The position numbers and the translations under genes were made by a program. The notes beneath the pieces were generated by a model. That model did not search any database and was not told the origin of the DNA. It saw nothing but the letters and a program-made list of their open reading frames with translations. A DNA stretch of 64,000 nucleotides from an uncultured Erysipelotrichaceae bacterium. GTDB taxonomy: Bacteria; Bacillota_I; Bacilli_A; Erysipelotrichales; Erysipelotrichaceae. Shown in pieces: positions 6,916-15,346 of this stretch (positions are counted from its first letter, which is position 1; every line of letters begins with the position of its first letter). The DNA lies in contig CAMCKH010000004.1 of assembly GCA_945875435.1 (NCBI GenBank), positions 1 to 64,000 of the forward strand. Direction: 5' to 3'.

Positions 6916-8154
6916 TTATTTTTTAAACAATATTGATTTATATTCTTGTTTTTCTTGTTTTCGTTTTTTAATTTCAGCGTAAGCCGTAAACAAAACATCG
7001 GCATAAGAATTTAAAGCAGTTTCTGCCGAATCTTGTATAATCCCTATCACAAAACCAATACCTACAACTTGCATTGCGATATCATTGCTTATATTAAATA
7101 AACTACAAGTTAAAGGAACTAATAAAAGCGATCCCCCAACAACACCCGACGCTCCACAAGCACAAACGCTAGTTAAAATAATTAAAATTGTAGCTGTTAA
7201 AAAATCTACTTTTATTCCTAGTGTATGTGTAGCAGCTAAAGTTAAAATAGCAATAGTAATTGCAGCACCTGCAGTGTTAATCGCCGCACCTAACGGTATA
7301 GAAACAGAATATACATCTTCATTTAAGCCTAAATCTTTTGATAATTTTAAATTAACTGGAATATTAGCAGCTGAACTTCTAGTAAAAAATGCCGTAATGC
7401 CACTCTCTTTTAAACATCTTAAAGTTAAAGGAAAAACATTTTCTTTTGTAAGGAAAATTCCAATCAAAGGATTCACAACCAAAGTTACTATAAGCATTCC
7501 ACCCACCAGCACCAACAGTAAAAAAGTATGCTCTTTAAAACTGCTAAGACCACTTTCCACCACTGAATTGAATACCAAACCCATAATTCCAACGGGAGCT
7601 AAATTAATAACCCATTTTACAACTTCAGAAATTTTATTTGATATTTCAATAAACCCTTTTTTAATTTCTAAACTAGAATTTTTAAAAGCTAAACCAAAAA
7701 TAATTGCCCAAAATAAAATCCCAATGTAATTACCTTGCATAATAGCATTTAAAGGATTATCTACAATATTCATTAACAATTTTTGAACAACTGAATAAAT
7801 ACCGTCGGGAGCTTCAATTGAAATCGCAGTATCCAATAAAATTAATTTTGATGGGAAAATCAAACCCATAACAACACCAATTACTGCACCTGAAAAAGTT
7901 CCTAATAAATATAAAACGACGATATCTTTCATATTATCGGAATTATTATTTTTATGATTTGAAAGTGAACTTAGCACTATGAAAAAAACCAATAACGGCG
8001 ATATTGATTTAAGTGCGCCTACAAATAAATCCCCAAAAATACCAATCATTTTAAAATTAGGAAACGTCAAAGCCAGCACACTACCTAAAATCATTCCTAT
8101 CAATATTTTTTGAATAAAACTAATTGAATTGATTTTTTTAATCAAACTTTGCAT
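6916..8154 (-). CDS. sstT: SstT-like sodium/serine-threonine symporter
   Basis: 412-residue polytopic protein of the dicarboxylate/amino acid:cation symporter family. It has the serine-rich re-entrant region (TRSSAANIPVNLKLSKDLGL), the helix NTAGAAITIAILTLAATHTLGI and the GASGVVGGSLLLVPLTCSLF / QDSAETALNSYADVLFTAY stretch typical of SstT. It imports serine and threonine with sodium. The length equals the family norm. Shine-Dalgarno AGGAGG precedes the ATG. A promoter TTGACT-17-TATGAT lies at 8180-8208. A single-gene unit. Confidence 0.92.
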   Translation of the reverse strand: MQSLIKKINSISFIQKILIGMILGSVLALTFPNFKMIGIFGDLFVGALKSISPLLVFFIVLSSLSNHKNNNSDNMKDIVVLYLLGTFSGAVIGVVMGLIFPSKLILLDTAISIEAPDGIYSVVQKLLMNIVDNPLNAIMQGNYIGILFWAIIFGLAFKNSSLEIKKGFIEISNKISEVVKWVINLAPVGIMGLVFNSVVESGLSSFKEHTFLLLVLVGGMLIVTLVVNPLIGIFLTKENVFPLTLRCLKESGITAFFTRSSAANIPVNLKLSKDLGLNEDVYSVSIPLGAAINTAGAAITIAILTLAATHTLGIKVDFLTATILIILTSVCACGASGVVGGSLLLVPLTCSLFNISNDIAMQVVGIGFVIGIIQDSAETALNSYADVLFTAYAEIKKRKQEKQEYKSILFKK

Positions 8155-8179
8155 AATTCCTCCTGTTTAATTTTCACAT

Positions 8180-8208
8180 ATCATACGACATCAATCTATT
8201 AAAGTCAA
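8180..8208 (-). promoter_or_regulatory. sstT promoter
   Basis: TTGACT (8203-8208), 17-bp spacer, TATGAT (8180-8185) on the minus strand, about 20 bp before the Shine-Dalgarno. Confidence 0.6.
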
Positions 8209-8362
8209 ACAAAAAGATTTTTATTATTTTTTTAATCAATATCTAAATTTGCATCATAAACAAATACGACTATAACCATACTTGAATTTTTTACAAATTT
8301 AGCAATTTTACTAAACTTTTTTAATATTAGATAATTATTTTGCGCAATAAGAAAGGAAAAAA

Positions 8363-8647
8363 ATGAATCAAATTATTTTAATCGGCAACATCAAAGAAAA
8401 ACCACTATTTAAAACCACAACCACAGGATTAAATCTTGCGACCGTCTTAATTGAAAAAAATGACAATTCTGATATGTACCAATTTACTTTTTGGAATCAA
8501 AATTCTGAATATGTAAAAGACAATATTAAAGAAGGTGATAAAGTTATTATCAAAGGTCATTTAAAAGCAAACAATTTCCTAAAAGATGATAATGAAATCT
8601 ATTATAGATGTGAATTAATAGGTGATAGAATTTCTGTTATAAATTAA
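8363..8647 (+). CDS. ssb: short single-stranded DNA-binding protein
   Basis: 94-residue OB-fold SSB (MNQIILIGNIKEKPLFKTTTTGLNLATVLIE, FTFWNQNSEYVKDNIKEGDKVIIKGHLKANNF). It ends after the OB fold, with no Gly/Gln-rich linker and no acidic DDDIPF tip that recruits partner proteins in the housekeeping SSB. It is therefore probably an auxiliary paralogue, like competence-type SsbB. Shine-Dalgarno GAAAGGA. The intergenic region 8209-8362 contains TTTGCA-17-TATAAC (about 8250-8276) as a weak promoter. A TACGACTA (8265) recalls the streptococcal com-box but lies far from the start. Confidence 0.85.
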   Translation: MNQIILIGNIKEKPLFKTTTTGLNLATVLIEKNDNSDMYQFTFWNQNSEYVKDNIKEGDKVIIKGHLKANNFLKDDNEIYYRCELIGDRISVIN

Positions 8648-8669
8648 AAGCGAACAATTAAGTTCGCTT
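8648..8669. terminator. bidirectional terminator between ssb and the M13 peptidase gene
   Basis: Perfect 8-bp stem AAGCGAAC / GTTCGCTT with a 6-nt loop. A T-rich run follows on the minus strand, so it best terminates the peptidase transcript. Confidence 0.6.
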
Positions 8670-8671
8670 CA

Positions 8672-10561
8672 CTAATAAATTTCTATTCTAGATTCTTCAT
8701 CCAGATACATTTCATCACCTGATTTAATATCAAAAGTGGTGTAAAACTCTTTTAAATGTCTAGGAGTTATATTAGCTCGAAGTTTAGCAGGAGAATGCAC
8801 ATCTATATTTATCAATAAATCTAAATAATCGCTTCTATAATGCCCTCTCCAAATTTTAGCCCAGCTGTAAAAAAACTCATCAAATTTAGTAAGATTTAAT
8901 CGTTTAATGCATTCTAATGCACAAGTAAGTCCGCCTAAATCAGCAATATTTTCTGACACAGTTAAAGTACCATTGATTTTTTTGCCATTCAAACTAAGAT
9001 TATCCCAAAGTTGTATCATTGAATTTTTAAGTTGATTGAATTTTTCAAAATCTTCCTCATCCCACCAATTATTCATATTCCCAAATTCATCAAATTTGGC
9101 ACCATTGCTATCAAAAGCGTGTGAAATTTCGTGTGCAATAACGGCACCAATAGCACCATAATTAGCTTCTTTACTTTGGTTAATGCTATAAAATGGTTCT
9201 TGTAAAATAGCAGCAGGGAAACAAATCAAATTATTAAAAGGATGATAATATGCATTTACTACATTGGCACTTATTGACCATTTAGTCTTATCTATATCGC
9301 TACCTTCTTTTTGTAAAGACTCTTCTCTAAATATTCTTGAAATTTCCATCATATTCTCAAAATAAGTTTCCTTATTAATTATTAATTTGTAATAAACATC
9401 ATAAATCTTATCAGGAAACCCAATTAATGTTTCAATTTTATTTAATTTTTTGATTGCTTGTGCGATGGTTTCTTTTTTAAGCCATTTATTATTAGTAAGT
9501 CTTTCGTTATATACGGAAATTATATTTCTTATCATTTCTAAAACATCTTCTTTAACTTCATTTCCGTGATATTTTAAAGCATAATAATTTCCTAAAACAT
9601 GAGAAAAGCTACCAGCAACTTGAGAATATAAATTCTTTTCCTTAACTCTAATTTCACTTGCACCAGTAAGTGCTAATGTATATTTAGATGCGATAACTCT
9701 AATTTTTTCACTCAAATAACCAGTGCTTTTAAAAATAAAATTAACCTTTATCCAATCTTTGATAATATTTATATTTTCTTCATTAATGATGTTATCGATA
9801 TTATCAAAATAATGCTTGTTTGCTATTATAACTTTATTTGATTTTAAAGTTAAAACACTATTTATTATTTCTAAAACAGAAAAGTTTTTGGAAAGTTTAT
9901 CTACATCTTCCAATGATAATGGGTTGTAATAAACTGTATAATCTGAACTTTCTTCAGCACTTAAACTATATTTAGAAATTAATAAATCAAAAGCTAAACT
10001 ACTTTCAAAAATATTAACCGAATCATCATCAGAATAGCCGTATTCTTTCAATAGTTCTACAATGGTATCTTTTAAAGTGGCTATCAAATTCTTCCCTTTT
10101 TCAGTATCATAGTATGTTTTATCAGGTAAAAATAAACTAGGCATACTTAAATACAAAATATACTTATTGGCATTTTTCATATCACTTGAAACGCCAAACT
10201 CTATTGGAAGATCTGTTCCATATTTTGTTTCAGTTTTTATAAAATTCAATAGTTTTTCAACGCTATCAATAGAATCTATTTGTTTAACATAACTTCTAAT
10301 AGGGTCGAATCCTTCATTATCTCTTTTTTCAAAATCGCTACCTATTTTATATAGTTTAACCATTTCTGTTTCACAGCTATTGCTTAATGTTATTTTTTCT
10401 TCGCTCATCGCCTGTAAATCTTTCATCAAAAGTTTTTCTATATCATCAGCTAGTATTTGAAAACTGTTTATAGCAGGTTTATCATTAGGGATTGTTGTTT
10501 CTTGTAGCCACTTTTTATTCACTTCTTCATAAAAATCTTTTTTAAGCATTTCTTTATTCAT
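8672..10561 (-). CDS. pepO: M13-family zinc metallopeptidase (PepO-like)
   Basis: 629 residues, the usual length for bacterial PepO endopeptidases of the neprilysin family. The catalytic zinc motif HEISHAFD lies at about residue 477, ENIADLGG (third zinc ligand) at about 537, and the substrate-binding NAYYHPFNNLICFPAAILQ and HSPAKLRAN further along. No signal peptide is visible, so it is predicted to be cytosolic or released non-classically, cutting oligopeptides. The start ATG overlaps the stop of the FNT channel gene by 1 bp (10561), so the two form one operon read leftward to the hairpin at 8648-8669. Confidence 0.93.
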   Translation of the reverse strand: MNKEMLKKDFYEEVNKKWLQETTIPNDKPAINSFQILADDIEKLLMKDLQAMSEEKITLSNSCETEMVKLYKIGSDFEKRDNEGFDPIRSYVKQIDSIDSVEKLLNFIKTETKYGTDLPIEFGVSSDMKNANKYILYLSMPSLFLPDKTYYDTEKGKNLIATLKDTIVELLKEYGYSDDDSVNIFESSLAFDLLISKYSLSAEESSDYTVYYNPLSLEDVDKLSKNFSVLEIINSVLTLKSNKVIIANKHYFDNIDNIINEENINIIKDWIKVNFIFKSTGYLSEKIRVIASKYTLALTGASEIRVKEKNLYSQVAGSFSHVLGNYYALKYHGNEVKEDVLEMIRNIISVYNERLTNNKWLKKETIAQAIKKLNKIETLIGFPDKIYDVYYKLIINKETYFENMMEISRIFREESLQKEGSDIDKTKWSISANVVNAYYHPFNNLICFPAAILQEPFYSINQSKEANYGAIGAVIAHEISHAFDSNGAKFDEFGNMNNWWDEEDFEKFNQLKNSMIQLWDNLSLNGKKINGTLTVSENIADLGGLTCALECIKRLNLTKFDEFFYSWAKIWRGHYRSDYLDLLINIDVHSPAKLRANITPRHLKEFYTTFDIKSGDEMYLDEESRIEIY

Positions 10562-11358
10562 TAATCTAAATACTCGCTTTCTTTTTGATTTAAATAACTA
10601 TAACCTACTCCGATAAATATTCCTCCCCCTATCAAATTACCGATAAAGGCAAAAAACCATTGTCTAAAAATATTAAACCAAGTAAGTATTTCATATTGTG
10701 GTGCAACGGAATTGAATTTAAAAATTGAAAATGAAGAAAAATTCGCAATAACGTGTTCATTGCCCAAATAAACAAATGAGAATACTGCAGATAGTACAAA
10801 AGCTATTTTAGCATTTTGATTTTCCATTAATAAATAACCTAATATCGCAATATTCACAAAGATATTCGCAATAAATCCATCCACAATTATTAAAAGATCG
10901 TTCTTTCCAATTTTTGAAAGCACACTAGTTACAATATAGCTATCGCTTGCTAAATCTTTAAATGCGTTAGTGTTGGTAAAAAGATAACCTATAAACATTG
11001 CACCTATTAAATTAAATAGTGTGCAGACCATTAAAATTTTTAAAGCCTTAAAAAACTTGATTTTTTTCAAATAAACACCAGCACTTAAATACATCATATT
11101 AGAAGTTGCAAGTTCTGAATTTAAAAATAAAATATAAACTAAACCCCAAGCAAATAAAAATGAGAAACAAAATTTACCTAGATCAGGATGAATATGACTA
11201 ATTTTAGTAGCCCCATATGCCCCAGCGGCTGTGGTTAAAGTTAGAAAAATTCCAGCATAAAAAGATCTAAGTGCATATCTTAAAAAAGATTTGTCGTACA
11301 AATATTCTTTTTTATTCACAGCAGCAGTAATTTTCTCTATAAATAATGATTTTTTCAC
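10561..11358 (-). CDS. formate/nitrite transporter (FNT) family channel
   Basis: 265 residues with six hydrophobic segments and FNT features: the first helix YAGIFLTLTTAAGAYG, NSELATSNMMYL, a central GNDLLIIVDGFIANIFVNIAILGYLL and the closing GNLIGGGIFIGVGYSYL. The family forms pentameric channels for formate, nitrite, lactate or hydrosulfide. Substrate cannot be assigned here. AGGAGG lies upstream. It is the first gene of a two-gene operon with the M13 peptidase. The divergent MFS gene begins 76 bp away. Confidence 0.88.
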   Translation of the reverse strand: MKKSLFIEKITAAVNKKEYLYDKSFLRYALRSFYAGIFLTLTTAAGAYGATKISHIHPDLGKFCFSFLFAWGLVYILFLNSELATSNMMYLSAGVYLKKIKFFKALKILMVCTLFNLIGAMFIGYLFTNTNAFKDLASDSYIVTSVLSKIGKNDLLIIVDGFIANIFVNIAILGYLLMENQNAKIAFVLSAVFSFVYLGNEHVIANFSSFSIFKFNSVAPQYEILTWFNIFRQWFFAFIGNLIGGGIFIGVGYSYLNQKESEYLD

Positions 11359-11434
11359 AAATACCTCCTTATATTATTTTACTCAAAAATATTTTAAATA
11401 TCATTATTTTTGTAAATGATATATAATATATTTT

Positions 11435-12613
11435 ATGCATTATTTTAAAAATAAACAAATATTATTTCTAACAATTATATATGTGATTTTAGGTTTATCA
11501 TTAAATTTAGTACATCCTATCACACCTACATTTTTTAAATCTTTAAATATGTCTAGTCTTATTTTCGGGATAGCTTATGCTACTATGAGTTTTTCTAGTT
11601 TTATTTTCTCTCCTTTTTATGGAAATCTAGCAAAATATATTCAACCTAAAAAATTATTTTTTATCAGTTGTTTTGGTTATAGTGTTGGTCAAATAATATT
11701 TGCCTTATCTAAAAATGTACCAATGGTGTTGATAGGAAGAGCTATTTCTGGATCTTCCATCGCAGCTTCAAGCGTTTCTGTTTTATATATTGTAAGTAAA
11801 ATCATAAGCGATAAGGAAAGAAAAAAAGTATTACCTGTAATTACATCACTATATGGGGTTTTTGGTGCCTTTGGGCATACTTTTGGTGGTTTTTTGGGGG
11901 ATATTAATATTTTCCTGCCTTTTTTAACTCAAGTTATTATATGTTTAACTTGTGCAATTTCTTTTTATTTCATAATCAAAAATATTGAGGTTGAACCTAT
12001 AAACAAAAACGAATTAATAAAAAATTGTAATCCAATCAAAATTTTTTTTGAAATTAAAAATTATACTCATCGTAAATTAAATTTTCATTTCATTACTATC
12101 TTTTTACTTTCATTTGCCCATATAAATATTTGGCAAATGTTTAGTTATTACTTAATAAATTTTTATAACTTAAATAACTCTTTAAACGGAACTATCAGAG
12201 CTATAATCGGAATCTCATCATTAATATTAAATTATATTTTAACTACTAAAATTATTAGTTCAAAAAATGTGGAAATGAAAAATGGCATAATTATACTGAT
12301 TTCATTCATATCATTATTGAATATAATTATTTTTAGAAATATTTATACCTTTATTTTTCTTGGAATTTTTATTTTAAGTTTAGATAGTGTTATTTCTTCA
12401 ATAACCCAAGACAGAAGTATAGATTATTGCGAAGTTAAAGGTAGAAGTGTTGTGATAGGTTTTCATAACAGTGTCAAATCATTAGGAGCAGTAATAGGTT
12501 CTTTATTTTCTGGATATTTTTATGCTATAAACCCTATAATGCCCTTTGTCGTGGCAAGTGTTTTTTATTTAGTAGCTTATTTATTTAATAATAAAGTCAT
12601 TAAAAGTGTATAA
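11435..12613 (+). CDS. MFS transporter
   Basis: 392 residues with about 12 hydrophobic segments. The first cytoplasmic loop has the MFS signature region (FSPFYGNLAKYIQPKKLF), and helix 4 reads VLIGRAISGSSIAASSVSVLYIVS. Probably a drug or metabolite efflux carrier; substrate unknown. There is no Shine-Dalgarno. A TATAAT at 11422-11427 ends 7 nt before the ATG, so the mRNA may be leaderless. A lipoprotein gene follows at 7 bp. Confidence 0.85.
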   Translation: MHYFKNKQILFLTIIYVILGLSLNLVHPITPTFFKSLNMSSLIFGIAYATMSFSSFIFSPFYGNLAKYIQPKKLFFISCFGYSVGQIIFALSKNVPMVLIGRAISGSSIAASSVSVLYIVSKIISDKERKKVLPVITSLYGVFGAFGHTFGGFLGDINIFLPFLTQVIICLTCAISFYFIIKNIEVEPINKNELIKNCNPIKIFFEIKNYTHRKLNFHFITIFLLSFAHINIWQMFSYYLINFYNLNNSLNGTIRAIIGISSLILNYILTTKIISSKNVEMKNGIIILISFISLLNIIIFRNIYTFIFLGIFILSLDSVISSITQDRSIDYCEVKGRSVVIGFHNSVKSLGAVIGSLFSGYFYAINPIMPFVVASVFYLVAYLFNNKVIKSV

Positions 12614-12620
12614 TAAAAAT

Positions 12621-13139
12621 ATGAAAAAAATTTTAATTTTATTTTTAATATTAATACTTAGTTCTTGTTCCAGACCCTATACTTTGGATAAAGGAAAAAG
12701 ACAGGTTGTATATCTTAAAGAAGGGGTTTATGAAGGAACTTTGAAACTTTACGATATGGTTCACATCGTTAAAGATGGTGTAAAATTAGAAAATTTCAAC
12801 ATTGAAACTTTATTGACAATAAAAGGAGTTAGTGGTGGTGATGTAAATCTTGAAAACATTAACTCTCAAGGTGAAATATTAATAGATATGACAGTAAATA
12901 GTTATGTGGATTTAAAAAATATCAATACCTACTCTATGTCAATCTTAAACAACAATGATGTTTATTTGAATAAGGTTAAAATAGAAAAATTAACTATCAA
13001 CAATAAAGGAAATGTTACTATTGTAGATAGCGAAATAAAAGAATTAATAGTCAAAAATTCATCAGAAATCAAAATAACAAACACCAAAGTTGAAACCATC
13101 AGTAACCCAAATAATATCACAATAATTTCCAATAAATGA
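12621..13139 (+). CDS. beta-helix lipoprotein
   Basis: 172 residues starting MKKILILFLILILSSC, a type II signal with lipobox LSSC, so lipid-anchored outside the membrane. The rest is a run of short strands in which polar and hydrophobic residues alternate (LENFNIETLLTIKGV, VNLENINSQGEILID, VDLKNINTYSMSILNNNDV, KLTINNKGNVTIVDSEIKELIVKN), typical of a right-handed beta-helix. A GTG at 12606 would add five residues before the signal and is rejected. It follows the MFS gene at 7 bp, so is probably co-transcribed. No function is known to me. Confidence 0.75.
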   Translation: MKKILILFLILILSSCSRPYTLDKGKRQVVYLKEGVYEGTLKLYDMVHIVKDGVKLENFNIETLLTIKGVSGGDVNLENINSQGEILIDMTVNSYVDLKNINTYSMSILNNNDVYLNKVKIEKLTINNKGNVTIVDSEIKELIVKNSSEIKITNTKVETISNPNNITIISNK

Positions 13140-13192
13140 TGTAATTATATATTTTATTTTAAAAATATTATATAATAGTTTTAGGAGGATTT

Positions 13193-14431
13193 ATGAACAA
13201 TAAATATCGTTTCTGTCCAAAGTGTGGGCAACAATTAATTGCGAGTGCTAATTTCTGTCATATTTGTGGTGCAAAAGTTAGCGAAGAAGTTTTAGATGAA
13301 AATTTAGAAATCAAAAAAATAAACAACAAAAATGATGAGTTAGATATTCCTTTTTTAAGTAAACCAGTAACTGAGGAGATTTATTACGATGAAGAGGAAG
13401 AAAAAGAAACTTATCAAGATGAAGAATTAGAAGAGTACGAAGAAGAATTGGAAGATGAAGAAGAAGGTGAAGATAACCCTATCATAACTAAAATTTTATT
13501 TGGTTTGATAGCTGTGTTGCTGGTGTTGTTGGTAACAATAGGAATTTTCTTCTTATTAAAAAATCAAAATATTGAATTCTCACTACCTTTTTTCAATAAA
13601 AAAGAAGAAGTTGTACAAGTTGTGGAAGAAGTTAAACCTGCAGAAAGCACAACTACCACAAATGTAGCTATGAGCGATAACTTAAAAACAACTATTGATA
13701 CTTTCCTGGCTGCTAATAATAATGATGTTACTAAAATTACTTCATTAAATATCAATGGAAATACCGTTGCAGTAAATAATGAAACAGTCGCAAGTGATGG
13801 TACAAAAGATGGAAGTTTTGATTTAAATCAAATAAGCAACCTTACTGCCTTAAATACCTTAATAATAAGTAATGTTAATACTCTTACTTTGCCTAGTTCT
13901 AGTTTAGGTATTAAAAATCTTATTATAAACAATAGTAATATTGATACTTCTCTTACTAACATAAACAACCTATCATCTTTAAATAAATTAGTAATCACAA
14001 ACTCAACAATATCTAATTTAACTAATTTAAAGAGTTTAGCTAATCTAAATCATTTGGAACTTGTGAATAATTCTATCAGTGATATTACTGCTTTAGCTGA
14101 AATTCCTGTTTTAAAAACTGTTAAAATCCAAAATAACGCTATTAGAGATTATAGACCACTTAAAAATGTTGAAAATGTAACTATCAACAATGGAACTGGT
14201 CAAGATTCTAATGCATATCAAGTAGAAGTGTTAGTTGATGATTTAAGAGTAAGATCTACACCTGACAGCAGCACAAACAACAATGTTGTGAAACAAAAAG
14301 CTGATAAAACATACTATTATATTTTAGATGAAAAAGAAGATGGTTCTATCGGAAGAATTTGGTATAAGATAGGAAACAATATGTGGATTGCTTCTGAAGA
14401 AGGTACCTGGACTAAACTACACAATAAATAA
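13193..14431 (+). CDS. zinc-ribbon / transmembrane / LRR-like membrane protein
   Basis: 412 residues with an unusual layering. There is an N-terminal zinc ribbon (Cys8-x2-Cys11 ... Cys22-x2-Cys25), a strongly acidic stretch of about 40 residues rich in Glu and Asp, then one transmembrane helix (about 97-121, ILFGLIAVLLVLLVTIGIFFLL). Outside come Asn/Leu repeats resembling internalin-type LRRs (NLTALNTLIISN, SSLNKLVITNS, LANLNHLELVNNSISDI, PVLKTVKIQNNAI). The last 75 residues look like a bacterial SH3 domain (VLVDDLRVRSTPDSST, IWYKIGNNMWIA). It has Shine-Dalgarno AGGAGG and its own terminator. A sensor or envelope-binding role is inference. Confidence 0.8.
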   Translation: MNNKYRFCPKCGQQLIASANFCHICGAKVSEEVLDENLEIKKINNKNDELDIPFLSKPVTEEIYYDEEEEKETYQDEELEEYEEELEDEEEGEDNPIITKILFGLIAVLLVLLVTIGIFFLLKNQNIEFSLPFFNKKEEVVQVVEEVKPAESTTTTNVAMSDNLKTTIDTFLAANNNDVTKITSLNINGNTVAVNNETVASDGTKDGSFDLNQISNLTALNTLIISNVNTLTLPSSSLGIKNLIINNSNIDTSLTNINNLSSLNKLVITNSTISNLTNLKSLANLNHLELVNNSISDITALAEIPVLKTVKIQNNAIRDYRPLKNVENVTINNGTGQDSNAYQVEVLVDDLRVRSTPDSSTNNNVVKQKADKTYYYILDEKEDGSIGRIWYKIGNNMWIASEEGTWTKLHNK

Positions 14432-14455
14432 GCTACAAAAATGTAGCTTTTTTTT
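14430..14455 (+). terminator. intrinsic terminator after the zinc-ribbon/LRR gene
   Basis: Stem AGCTACA / TGTAGCT followed by eight T. Confidence 0.8.
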
Positions 14456-14488
14456 AGGAAATTTCATCATTCAAAGCAATAATTAAAT

Positions 14489-14941
14489 ATGAACAGAATA
14501 ATGGAAATCGCATCAATACTATCCAAAAGGTATTATCAAGAAACAGGAGAAGAAATAAGTGAATTAAAAATGCATAAATTACTTTACTTTATGCAAAAAG
14601 AATATATTGCAATGACTGGCGAAATTTTATTTGATGATGATTTTATGGCATATAAACACGGACCAGTTAATATTAAAATTAGAAAAAATTTTAAAAAAAT
14701 TAAAAACTATACAAGCAATTATATTTTAAAAAACAATGAAAGATATATTATAAACTTAACTTTAAATAAATATGGTTTTAAAAAAGTTACTACATTAGTT
14801 AATTTAAGTCACCAAGATATTTCTTATATAAATGGTTTAAAAAATCATCATTCATTAATAGATAAAAAAGATATTTATAAAGATGCTGAAAATATTAGAA
14901 AAATTGACTATCGTTGGGGTAATTACTATGATGAACAATAA
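14489..14941 (+). CDS. Panacea (DUF4065/SocA-like) domain protein, probable antitoxin
   Basis: 150 residues that are almost entirely one Panacea domain: KMHKLLYFMQKEYIAMTGEILFDDDFMAYKHGPVNIKIRKNF matches the family core K-LLYF---Y---G--LF-D-F-A---GPV. Panacea domains act as antitoxins for many unrelated toxins, the partner normally being the adjacent gene. Here the next gene overlaps the stop by 14 bp, the usual toxin-antitoxin coupling. No Shine-Dalgarno is visible. There is a terminator just upstream, so the pair has its own promoter, probably the AT-rich stretch 14456-14488. Confidence 0.8.
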   Translation: MNRIMEIASILSKRYYQETGEEISELKMHKLLYFMQKEYIAMTGEILFDDDFMAYKHGPVNIKIRKNFKKIKNYTSNYILKNNERYIINLTLNKYGFKKVTTLVNLSHQDISYINGLKNHHSLIDKKDIYKDAENIRKIDYRWGNYYDEQ

Positions 14942-15326
14942 AATTGGAAAAATATATAATTTATTTTTTAAATATTATGATTATAAACTTCAAAAAATAA
15001 TATTAAAAACTAGGATGGCACTTATAATTTCTAAACCCTACAATGATAATGAATTTATATACCTTCCTGTTTCTAGCATAAATATTAAAAACCTAATAGA
15101 TAAAAAATATGACTATAAAATAACACTTCCTTTTTCCAAAGACATATACTATATCAGAACACATAAACAAAATACTGCACATATAAATGAAATTGATTTT
15201 AATAATTGTTTATACAATTTGAATCAAAAAAATCCTAAAATATTTTATGATGTGATTAATTTGATGAAAAGTCACCAAGAAAATCTAATTGAAACTATCA
15301 AAAGTACCTGTTTCATAGATGAATAG
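14928..15326 (+). CDS. candidate toxin partner of the Panacea protein (PemK/MazF-like?)
   Basis: 132 residues from the ATG at 14928 (a second ATG follows directly). It begins inside the Panacea gene. The segment TRMALIISKPYNDNEFIYLPVSS, followed by YYIRTHKQNTAHINEIDF, recalls the RPALIIS...VLPVSS and Tyr-Ile-Arg-Thr regions of PemK/MazF-type SH3-fold RNases, but similarity is weak and I cannot confirm catalytic residues. An upstream in-frame extension to 14883 is rejected because it would overlap most of the Panacea C-terminus. The toxin role rests mainly on gene order. Confidence 0.55.
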   Translation: MMNNKIGKIYNLFFKYYDYKLQKIILKTRMALIISKPYNDNEFIYLPVSSINIKNLIDKKYDYKITLPFSKDIYYIRTHKQNTAHINEIDFNNCLYNLNQKNPKIFYDVINLMKSHQENLIETIKSTCFIDE

Positions 15327-15330
15327 ATGA

Positions 15331-15346
15331 TGATATAATATAATTA
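15331..15346 (+). promoter_or_regulatory. leaderless-type promoter of the flavoprotein gene
   Basis: TTTCAT, 17-bp spacer, TGATATAAT with the -10 at 15334-15339, then six bases and the ATG at 15346. No Shine-Dalgarno can fit. Confidence 0.55.

Noticed and set aside
7085-7729. 214-codon plus-strand ORF
   Set aside because: Entirely antisense to sstT, no known motif, low complexity typical of the reverse frame of a membrane protein.
8265-8272. TACGACTA as a competence (ComX) box for ssb
   Set aside because: Only 7 of 8 matches and about 90 bp from the start, with a normal promoter overlapping; too weak to claim.
12606-12620. GTG start for the beta-helix lipoprotein
   Set aside because: Adds residues before the basic start of a standard lipoprotein signal and overlaps the MFS stop without a ribosome site.
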